A stretch of 12,582 nucleotides of DNA from an uncultured Oscillospiraceae bacterium (GTDB lineage: Bacteria; Bacillota; Clostridia; Oscillospirales; Oscillospiraceae). Positions 8,115 to 12,582 of this stretch are shown one piece after another; within the stretch, counting starts at the first letter, position 1, and every line of letters begins with the position of its first letter. The DNA lies in assembly GCA_905236265.1 (NCBI GenBank), contig CAJOOV010000111.1:1-12582 (forward strand), read 5' to 3'. Under the pieces are notes generated by a model. That model ran no database searches. It saw nothing but the letters and a program-made list of their open reading frames with translations, and was not told where the DNA came from. The position numbers and the translations under genes are program-made.

Positions 8115-8395
8115 TCCTGCCCCTCCTCTCTGCGGCGCTCCCGCTGGTCGTCGTCCTCCTCCTGAAGACGGCGGATGCGGCGAAGGGCGAGAAAATACAG
8201 CACAGAGCTGACCCCTGCGCCCACGGCCGCCTCTGTGATGGCCAGATCCGGCGCCTGCAGGGTGAGCCAGATCACGCTCATCACCACACTGAAGCCCATA
8301 TAGGTGAGTATGGTAATCATGGTGCTGCGGTGCAGCACCACCAGCAGGGCGCAGGCGATGAGAAAGGCCAGCAGCAGAAATTCCACAACTGCCAT
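8111..8395 (-). CDS. mbhD: Stand-alone MbhD-like subunit (DUF4040; equals C-terminal MrpA domain)
   Basis: This 94-residue protein has three predicted helices and a charged C-terminal tail (RRIRRLQEEDDDQRERRREE). The signature APDLAITEAAVGAG (48-61), with Asp50 and Glu55, is that of the DUF4040/MbhD module; in MrpA-type antiporters these acidic residues lie on the proposed ion path. In classic Mrp systems the module is fused to the end of MrpA, while in Mbh and Mbs it is a separate gene, as here. The frame is open upstream to 8464, but that would bury the end of mrpG. The ATG at 8395 is preceded by AGGAGG and follows the mrpG stop by one base. The next gene overlaps by four bases. Confidence 0.9.
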   Translation of the reverse strand: MAVVEFLLLAFLIACALLVVLHRSTMITILTYMGFSVVMSVIWLTLQAPDLAITEAAVGAGVSSVLYFLALRRIRRLQEEDDDQRERRREEGQE

Positions 8396-8396
8396 A

Positions 8397-8732
8397 TCAA
8401 AGCTCCTCCTCTCTCTCCGGGGAGATGGGCACGGTATGCTCCCGCAGGTCGTGTACCACGGCATATTCCAATTGGGTAATCATGTGCCCGCACACCGGGG
8501 AGGTGATCCACTGCAGGGTGATAATCAGAATCAGCTTCAGATCCACCAGCTGCAGCCCCTTGCTCACCGCCGCCCCCAGAAAGATCAGCAGCGTGCCCAG
8601 AGAGTCCGCCATGGTGGTCAGGTGCATCCGGTTGATGACGAAGTCCAGCCGGAAGACGTTAAAGGTGACCAGCACCATAATGACCATGCCCAGTCCCATG
8701 AGAACCGAGCCGATGAGTTCCGTGACGCTCAT
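8397..8732 (-). CDS. mrpG: MrpG/MnhG/MbhC antiporter subunit
   Basis: This is a 111-residue membrane protein with three predicted helices. MrpG family marks are FRLDFVINRMHLTTMADSLG (27-46), where relatives have a Leu/Arg-Pro-Asp then R-HA-x-K-A-DTLG pattern, and ITSPVCGHMI (76-85), matching the usual LTSPVAAH. A short acidic tail (EREEEL) ends the protein. The subunit is structural in Mrp complexes and needed for antiport. Its ATG overlaps the mrpF stop by four bases (ATGA), which points to coupled translation. Confidence 0.9.
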   Translation of the reverse strand: MSVTELIGSVLMGLGMVIMVLVTFNVFRLDFVINRMHLTTMADSLGTLLIFLGAAVSKGLQLVDLKLILIITLQWITSPVCGHMITQLEYAVVHDLREHTVPISPEREEEL

Positions 8733-9025
8733 TGTTTGCCGCCTCCCTCCTGCCGCCGCCCGGCCAGCATACGCACCCGGAGAATCCGGCTCAGCACCAC
8801 CACGGCCTGAAAGCTCAAAAGGGCATAGACCACGTCAATGTCCAGAATAGAGGTGTTGTCCAGAAACAGGGCCAGAATCAGAATAAAGTTCAAAATCAGC
8901 GTGGATACCAGATTCACCCCCACCAGCCGGTCGGTAAAGTGGGGGCTGCGGGCGATATAGACCAGCGCCCCCAGCACGCACAGGGCGAGGAGAATCAGAT
9001 AACCTTCCATAACTGAGTGAAACAT
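8729..9025 (-). CDS. mrpF: MrpF/MnhF/MbhB antiporter subunit
   Basis: This is a 98-residue, three-helix protein. Family features are SPHFTDRLVGVNLVSTLIL (27-45), with the conserved Asp32-Arg33, and LDIDVVYALLSF (61-72). The C-terminus is basic and glycine-rich. MrpF forms part of the small-subunit membrane domain beside MrpE and MrpG; in Bacillus the homologue has been linked to cholate and Na+ efflux. The ATG at 9025 shares one base with the stop of mrpE (TGATG) and follows AAAGGAGGGAGG, a strong ribosome site. A second in-frame ATG five codons later is less well spaced. Confidence 0.9.
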   Translation of the reverse strand: MFHSVMEGYLILLALCVLGALVYIARSPHFTDRLVGVNLVSTLILNFILILALFLDNTSILDIDVVYALLSFQAVVVLSRILRVRMLAGRRQEGGGKQ

Positions 9026-9519
9026 CAGAAGCCTCCCTCCTTTGCACGGGAGACAATCGCCTCCATTTTAATGAGCTGACGCACCAGATCCATCTCCCCC
9101 ATGTTCACGGAATAGGTGGCGTTGAAGCAGTGGATCAGGAAATCCTTCCCCAGATTCTCCACGGTGATGGTGCCGGGGGTGAGGGTGATGGAGTTGGCAA
9201 GGGTCATCTTGGCGATATTGGAGCGAAAGGGTGCGTGAACCTTCACCAGCACCGGGCGGCACTGCTCCCGGAAATCCCGCCGGAAGGTGATCTGGAGCAT
9301 GGCCAGATTGGACAGCAGAATCTCCCGCAGCAGCAGCAGAATATAGTGCAGCCCCGCCGGGAGCAGCCGCCAGAACACCATCTCCCGCTGGATGCTCCAT
9401 TTACAGTACCGGCAGGTGAACCAGAACACCAAAAGCGACACCACTGCCCCGAACAGGAGAATCTCCGCCGTGATGTTCCCGCAGAGGATGATCCACAGGG
9501 CGAAAAAACCGATCAGCAT
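9025..9519 (-). CDS. mrpE: MrpE/MnhE/MbhA antiporter subunit, first gene of the operon
   Basis: From the ATG at 9519 this gives 164 residues, the usual MrpE length. The protein has two or three N-terminal helices (LIGFFALWIILCGN onwards, and LLPAGLHYILLLLREILLSN at 52-71) and a cytosolic domain. The cytosolic domain carries the family signature ANSITLTPGTITVEN (108-122), which decides the call. The frame stays open to 9618, but the extra 33 residues look nothing like an MrpE N-terminus and would begin inside the upstream terminator. The preferred ATG has a modest AAAGAGAG site, weaker than those of the later genes. In Mrp systems MrpE tends to support assembly and activity rather than form the ion path. 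It is the promoter-proximal gene, and all following genes are tightly packed behind it. Confidence 0.9.
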   Translation of the reverse strand: MLIGFFALWIILCGNITAEILLFGAVVSLLVFWFTCRYCKWSIQREMVFWRLLPAGLHYILLLLREILLSNLAMLQITFRRDFREQCRPVLVKVHAPFRSNIAKMTLANSITLTPGTITVENLGKDFLIHCFNATYSVNMGEMDLVRQLIKMEAIVSRAKEGGF

Positions 9520-9538
9520 AACCACACGCTCTCTTTCC

Positions 9539-9563
9539 GTTCCCGGACGAAACGCCCCGGAAC
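9539..9563 (-). other. Possible small hairpin in the antiporter operon leader
   Basis: GTTCC (9539-9543) and GGAAC (9559-9563) pair, and GG/CC continue the stem past a one-base bulge. The structure would lie just upstream of the modest mrpE ribosome site. It is too small to call a known riboswitch, and it may be chance. Confidence 0.3.
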
Positions 9564-9589
9564 TGGGGATATAAAGTACATTCTGTTTC

Positions 9590-9618
9590 ATTCTACTCGC
9601 AAAAACGAAAAAAGGCAA
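9590..9618 (-). promoter_or_regulatory. Candidate promoter of the antiporter operon
   Basis: The minus strand carries TTGCCT (9618-9613) and TAGAAT (9595-9590) with a 17-nt spacer, matching 4/6 and 5/6 of the sigma-A boxes. Transcription would begin near 9583, giving a leader of roughly 64 nt before the mrpE ATG at 9519. The -35 box overlaps the stem of the terminator that ends the upstream exporter transcript. No better pair is visible between that terminator and the gene. Confidence 0.5.
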
Positions 9619-9645
9619 AGACAGTCCTTACAACTTGTCTTTGCC
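9608..9645 (-). terminator. Intrinsic terminator of the MATE-EamA operon
   Basis: On the minus strand, GGCAAAGACA (9645-9636) pairs with its complement TGTCTTTGCC (9623-9614) over 10 bp around a 12-nt loop, followed directly by T6 (9613-9608). It lies about 50 bases after the EamA stop and separates that transcript from the antiporter operon. Confidence 0.88.
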
Positions 9646-9694
9646 TGAATCGGGCAGATGGAAGCACTTTGCACAAAACATCCCGCCGCCGGGC

Positions 9695-10582
9695 TCACTC
9701 CTGCTGTGGAAGGCGAGTCCGGGGAAGGGGGAGCTGGCTGAGGAGGATGGCGGAGAACATGAGCCCGCAGCCTGCCAGCTCTCTGGCCGAGAGCGCCTGC
9801 CCCAGAAGCACCCAGCCGAACAGGGCGGAAAAGACGCTCTCCAGACACATCACCAGCGAGGACACGGCGCTGTCGCAGTCCCGCTGGGCCACGCTCTGCA
9901 GGGTGTAGGCCACGCCGCTGGAGAGCGCTCCGGCATAGGCGATGCTCTGCCATGCCCCGGCCAGCAGCCGGGGGGCGGGGTGCTCCAGCGCCAGCGCCGG
10001 AAGGGTGGACAGCAGCGCACACACCAGAAACTCCCCGCAGGCCAGCGCCACCGGGTCGGTGCGGGGGGAGAAGCGGTCAATGGTGAGAATCTGAAAGCCG
10101 AAGCACAGGGCGCTGCACAGCATGAGCCAGTCCCCTCTGGTGAAGCCCACGGGGCCGGTGAGGCACAGCAGGTACATCCCCGCCAGAGACAGCCCGGCGC
10201 ACAGCCAGATGCGCCCCGGCAGCCTGCGGCGCAGCAGCAGCAGGGCGAGGAAGGGGACGATCATCACATAGAGGGCGGTGAGGAACCCCGCCTTGCCCAC
10301 GGTGGTGTATTGAAGGCCGATCTGCTGGAGGATGGAGGCGGCAAAGAGGGTGCCGCCGCAGCACACAGCCCCTTTGCACAGCTCCGGGGTGGGGCGCAGG
10401 GCGGCGGGAGAGCGCAGCGCCAGAAAGACCACCAGCACGCCCCAGCCCAGATAGCTCCGGGCGGCGAGGAAGGTGAAGGGTCCCACATAGTCCATGCCCA
10501 CGCTCTGGGCGACAAAGGCGGAGCCCCAGATCATGGAGGCCAGCAGAAGCAGCAGCACGCTGCGCAGGGGAGCAGGCTTCAT
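9695..10582 (-). CDS. EamA/DMT-superfamily transporter
   Basis: This 295-residue membrane protein has about ten hydrophobic segments arranged as two EamA halves. The first half opens with LLLLLASMIWGSAFVAQSVG (10-29), where the WGSAFV motif is typical of the family. The second half starts near residue 148 with a segment reading GDWLMLCSALCFGFQIL. Drug/metabolite transporters of this type export amino acids, sugars, purines or drugs by proton coupling; the substrate cannot be predicted here. The ATG at 10582 is preceded by GGGGAG and lies 16 nt after the MATE gene, so the two are almost certainly co-transcribed. A terminator follows about 50 bases downstream. The pairing suggests a role in export or detoxification. 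Confidence 0.87.
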   Translation of the reverse strand: MKPAPLRSVLLLLLASMIWGSAFVAQSVGMDYVGPFTFLAARSYLGWGVLVVFLALRSPAALRPTPELCKGAVCCGGTLFAASILQQIGLQYTTVGKAGFLTALYVMIVPFLALLLLRRRLPGRIWLCAGLSLAGMYLLCLTGPVGFTRGDWLMLCSALCFGFQILTIDRFSPRTDPVALACGEFLVCALLSTLPALALEHPAPRLLAGAWQSIAYAGALSSGVAYTLQSVAQRDCDSAVSSLVMCLESVFSALFGWVLLGQALSARELAGCGLMFSAILLSQLPLPRTRLPQQE

Positions 10583-10598
10583 CCCGTCCGCTCCCCGG

Positions 10599-11966
10599 TC
10601 ATTCCGGCAGCGGGGCGATGACCCGGCGGTGGATGCGCACCATCAGCCCCACGGCCACCGCCATGGCCACTACCTCCGCAATGGGATAGCACCACCACAC
10701 GGCGTTCAGCTCCCCGGTGCGTGCCAGCAGCCACGCCACCGGCAGCAGCACCACCAGCTGTCTCACCAGAGAGATCACCATGGCATAGACCCCGTTGCCC
10801 AGCGCCTGGAACACGGAGATAAAGGTGATGCCGAAGGCGGCAAGGGGGAAGGACAGGGAGATAATCCGCAGGGCGGGAATGCCGATGGAGAGCATGTTGC
10901 CGTTGGCGTTGAACAGCCCCAGAAGGGCGGCGGTGGCGATGTGGAAGACGATGCAGCCCAGCGTGAGGATGCAGAAGGCATACCCCGCCCCCAGCTTCAC
11001 CGCCGAGAGCATACGGCTGCGACGGCGTGCGCCGTAGTTATAGGCGATAATGGGCACTGTGGCGTTGTTCAGTCCGAATACAGGCATAAAGAAGAAGCTC
11101 TGCAGCTTGAAGTACACCCCCAGAACCGCCGTGGCGGTGGAGGTGAAGGCGCCCACAATCAGGTTCATGCAGAAGGTGGTGAGCGAACCGATGGAGGCCA
11201 TGACAATGCTGGGCACGCCCACGGCATAGATCCGCCGGATGGTCGCCCCGTGGGGGTGCAGGCAGTCGGACAGGCGCAGGGACACCTCCTGATTCACCAT
11301 GTGGTTGGCGGCGACGGCAATGACTGCCCCCACCACCTGACCCAGAACCGTGGCGGCGGCGGCGCCGGTGATGCCCAGCTCCGGGAAGGGGCCAAGGCCG
11401 AAGATAAAGCAGGGGTCGAGGACAATGTTCACCAGCGCCCCGGCAAGCTGGCTGACCATGCTTGCCATGGAGTGCCCCGTGGCCTGCAGGATGCGCTCAA
11501 AGGTCACCTGCAGGAAGATGCCCTGACAAAACAGGCAGCACACGCTGAGATAGTCCACGCCGTATTCCAGAATGACCGGGTCTTTGGCGATCTGCATGGT
11601 GTAGAAGGGGCGCACTGCCGCTGCTCCCACGGCCATGAACACCCCTATGGAGCAAAGGGCGAGAAAGACCCCGTTGCCTGCCGCCCGCCTTGCCGTGGGG
11701 AAGTCCTGCTCCCCCAGACTCTTGGAGAGCATGGCGTTCATGCCCACCCCGGTGCCGGTGGCGATGGAGATCATCACCGTCTGCATGGGGAAGGCAAGGG
11801 AGACGGCGGTGAGGGCCTGCTCTCCCAGCTTTGCCACGAAGTAGCTGTCCACAATGTTGTAAAGCGCCTGCACCAGCATGGAGATAATGATGGGCAGCGC
11901 CATGTTCAAGATCAGCCGGGGCATGGGCCATGTGCCCATTTTGTTTTCCTTCATCTGGGATTCCAT
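10599..11966 (-). CDS. MATE-family multidrug/cation efflux transporter
   Basis: This is a 455-residue protein with about 12 helices in two pseudo-symmetric halves. Family marks are LVQALYNIVDSYFVAKLGEQ (31-50), followed by ALTAVSLAFP, and ALVNIVLDPCFIFGLG (177-192) followed by GITGAAAATVLGQ. Both are characteristic of the MepA/VmrA-like MATE branch found in Firmicutes. MATE pumps export cationic drugs or metabolites using Na+ or H+ gradients; which ion applies here is not visible. The start at 11966 has AGGAG seven bases upstream; in-frame ATGs at codons 5 and 10 are alternatives. It is the first gene of the exporter operon and has its own good promoter. The nearby antiporter operon could supply or consume the Na+ gradient such a pump might use, but this is only inference. 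Confidence 0.92.
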   Translation of the reverse strand: MESQMKENKMGTWPMPRLILNMALPIIISMLVQALYNIVDSYFVAKLGEQALTAVSLAFPMQTVMISIATGTGVGMNAMLSKSLGEQDFPTARRAAGNGVFLALCSIGVFMAVGAAAVRPFYTMQIAKDPVILEYGVDYLSVCCLFCQGIFLQVTFERILQATGHSMASMVSQLAGALVNIVLDPCFIFGLGPFPELGITGAAAATVLGQVVGAVIAVAANHMVNQEVSLRLSDCLHPHGATIRRIYAVGVPSIVMASIGSLTTFCMNLIVGAFTSTATAVLGVYFKLQSFFFMPVFGLNNATVPIIAYNYGARRRSRMLSAVKLGAGYAFCILTLGCIVFHIATAALLGLFNANGNMLSIGIPALRIISLSFPLAAFGITFISVFQALGNGVYAMVISLVRQLVVLLPVAWLLARTGELNAVWWCYPIAEVVAMAVAVGLMVRIHRRVIAPLPE

Positions 11967-11987
11967 TCCGATACTCCTGTCTTTTTG

Positions 11988-12038
11988 TATAATGTTCTGG
12001 GGCGTCCCTGCCCCAAAAATCCAGCGTGCAACATTATA
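11988..12038. repeat. 9-bp inverted repeat flanking a nested hairpin in the MATE promoter/leader
   Basis: TATAATGTT (11988-11996) and AACATTATA (12030-12038) are perfect inverted copies with centres 42 bp apart. The right copy contains the minus-strand -10 box of the MATE gene. Between them lies a 6-bp hairpin, TGGGGC (11998-12003) with GCCCCA (12010-12015), in the expected leader RNA. No T-run follows it, so it is not a plain terminator. It could be a pair of operator sites or chance. Confidence 0.45.
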
Positions 12039-12061
12039 AAAGAGAAATCCGGCGCTTGCAA
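12033..12061 (-). promoter_or_regulatory. Sigma-A promoter of the MATE-EamA operon
   Basis: On the minus strand TTGCAA (12061-12056) and a perfect TATAAT (12038-12033) are separated by 17 nt. Transcription would begin near 12026, giving a leader of about 60 nt to the MATE ATG. Confidence 0.8.
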
Positions 12062-12240
12062 TGCCGCCGGGGCATTTTCGGCGCTGTGACCCGAATCGGG
12101 GGAAAAAGGGGTTTTTCCCTTGGCAAAAATGTCGCCGTCGCCGCCCCTGCGCCGGAGCGGGAGCGCTCCCGGAGTGGCTGCACCGGGTCGGAAAAAGGTC
12201 ATCTTTCCCAAAAAGTTAGCACAAACTAACCCAAATAACC
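12062..12240. other. Divergent intergenic spacer with several hairpins and palindromes, no gene seen
   Basis: No coding frame here looks real; a short minus-strand frame across 11951-12265 has no family features and overlaps the MATE promoter. Four inverted repeats are visible: CCCG-AAT-CGGG at 12090-12100; an 8-bp stem GGGAAAAA/TTTTTCCC at 12100-12119 with a GGGG loop; a perfect 14-bp palindrome CGGGAGCGCTCCCG at 12158-12171; and GTTAG-N6-CTAAC at 12215-12230. The first three are GC-rich and the last lies in the A-rich part nearer the oxidoreductase promoter. They may be regulator sites or RNA structures; none matches a family I recognise. Confidence 0.5.
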
Positions 12241-12302
12241 GGAGAAAAATACAAAAATGGAGCAATAAAACAGTTTACAAAAAGAAGAATTGCTGGTATG
12301 AT
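12241..12302 (+). promoter_or_regulatory. Strong promoter of the pyruvate:ferredoxin oxidoreductase gene, with A-rich upstream element
   Basis: TTTACA (12274-12279), a 17-nt spacer and TATGAT (12297-12302) form a near-consensus sigma-A promoter, with TGG just before the -10 box making it an extended -10. The 33 bases upstream (12241-12273) are rich in A-tracts, like an UP element. Transcription should begin near 12309, giving a leader of about 67 nt. Confidence 0.78.
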
Positions 12303-12312
12303 TAGGAGGTTA

Positions 12313-12329
12313 AAAAGCGATTTGCTTTT
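12313..12329 (+). other. Small hairpin/palindrome at the 5' end of the oxidoreductase leader
   Basis: AAAAGC (12313-12318) and GCTTTT (12324-12329) are perfect 6-bp complements around GATTT. The position is about +5 to +21 of the predicted transcript. It could be a 5'-stabilising RNA hairpin or a repressor site. Confidence 0.4.
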
Positions 12330-12356
12330 GCAGCCATATAAAGAACCTAAACTTGC

Positions 12357-12365
12357 AAAGGGAGG
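12357..12365 (+). promoter_or_regulatory. Ribosome binding site of the oxidoreductase gene
   Basis: AAAGGGAGG lies 10 nt before the ATG at 12376 and supports that start over the in-frame ATG at codon 9. Confidence 0.75.
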
Positions 12366-12375
12366 AATTCAAACC

Positions 12376-12582
12376 ATGGTTGTCAGAAAAAAGAAATCCA
12401 TGGACGCCAACAACGCAGCCGCATGGGTATCCTATGCGTTTACTGAGGTTGCCGGCATCTACCCCATCACCCCCTCCAGCCCCATGGCCGACTACGTTGA
12501 CCAGTGGGCGGCGCAGGGTCAGAAGAACATCTTCGGGAACACCGTCAAGGTCATCGAGATGCAGTCCGAGGCCGGCGCTGCC
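12376..12582 (+). CDS. nifJ: Pyruvate:ferredoxin (flavodoxin) oxidoreductase, N-terminal fragment (3' end outside window)
   Basis: The first 69 codons are present and the frame runs off the right edge. The protein starts MVVRKKKSMDANNAAAWVSY and then carries AFTEVAGIYPITPSSPMADY (21-40) and VKVIEMQSEAGAA (57-69), which are hallmarks of the N-terminal domain of the single-chain ~1170-residue enzyme. Thr32 and Glu65 have the same 33-residue spacing as Thr31 (pyruvate contact) and Glu64 (thiamine diphosphate contact) of the Desulfovibrio africanus enzyme. The enzyme oxidises pyruvate with CoA to acetyl-CoA and CO2 and reduces ferredoxin in the cytosol, the central step of clostridial fermentation. 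It is transcribed divergently from the MATE operon under its own strong promoter. A heteromeric porA type is less likely given the sequence match but cannot be excluded from 69 residues. Confidence 0.93.
   Translation, partial: MVVRKKKSMDANNAAAWVSYAFTEVAGIYPITPSSPMADYVDQWAAQGQKNIFGNTVKVIEMQSEAGAA

Noticed and set aside
9520..9618. A longer MrpE start (ATG at 9591 or the frame's first ATG at 9618)
   Set aside because: The extra residues do not resemble MrpE, the region overlaps the upstream terminator and candidate promoter, and the ATG at 9519 gives the normal family length.
12215..12230. GTTAGCACAAACTAAC as a CIRCE or Rex operator
   Set aside because: CIRCE needs TTAGCACTC-N9-GAGTGCTAA, and Rex sites read close to TTGT-N8-ACAA. 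Only a 5-bp inverted repeat is shared, so no known regulator is assigned.
11951..12265. A 104-codon minus-strand frame covering the divergent spacer
   Set aside because: It spans the MATE promoter and hairpins, shows no family features, and has no convincing ribosome site.
12322..12375. In-frame TTG at 12322 that would extend the PFOR N-terminus by 18 residues, with AGGAGG at 12304-12309
   Set aside because: The AGGAGG sits at the predicted transcription start, so it would hardly be in the mRNA. The ATG at 12376 has its own ribosome site and gives a typical PFOR N-terminus.
1..12582. CRISPR arrays, tRNA/rRNA genes, insertion sequences, attachment sites
   Set aside because: No regularly spaced repeats, tRNA-like cloverleaf, transposase or terminal inverted repeats were seen on reading both strands.

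Overview
The window looks like a GC-rich, strictly anaerobic Firmicute, probably a gut-type clostridium (Oscillospiraceae-like). The reasons are strong AGGAGG-type ribosome binding sites on nearly every gene, clean intrinsic terminators with T-runs, a pyruvate:ferredoxin oxidoreductase gene, a secreted-type fibronectin III fragment, and heavy use of G/C-ending codons. This placement is inference; no rRNA or other marker gene is present.

Layout, left to right. (1) 1-297, plus strand: the 3' end of a protein ending in a fibronectin type III-like domain. (2) 327-375: a perfect 17-bp hairpin with A and T tracts, which can terminate both converging transcripts. (3) 377-9519, minus strand: a compact ten-gene operon, transcribed right to left, encoding a multisubunit cation/proton antiporter of the Mrp/Mnh type. 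Its order is MrpE, MrpF, MrpG, MbhD-like (DUF4040), a fused MbhE-MrpB protein, MrpC, an MrpD-like subunit, then three further NuoL/M/N-type subunits. (4) 9520-9694: the operon's leader and candidate promoter, plus the terminator of the next transcript. (5) 9695-11966, minus strand: a two-gene exporter operon, a MATE-family efflux pump followed by an EamA/DMT-family transporter. (6) 11967-12375: a divergent intergenic region with one good promoter per direction and several hairpins or palindromes between them. (7) 12376 to the right edge, plus strand: the first 69 codons of pyruvate:ferredoxin (flavodoxin) oxidoreductase.

How it fits together. The antiporter operon follows the order of the antiporter half (subunits A-H) of archaeal membrane-bound hydrogenase (Mbh) and sulfane reductase (Mbs), not the classic Bacillus mrpABCDEFG order. 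No hydrogenase, quinone, ferredoxin or NADH module is present. Where Mbh would have its electron-transfer subunits there are three extra antiporter-type proteins, and then a terminator. All four large subunits keep the TM5 glutamate and the TM7 and TM12 lysines of the proton path; one has Asn in place of the TM8 lysine. The likely product is a stand-alone secondary antiporter with four ion-translocating modules, or a membrane arm whose redox partner is encoded elsewhere. This operon is the most interesting object in the window.
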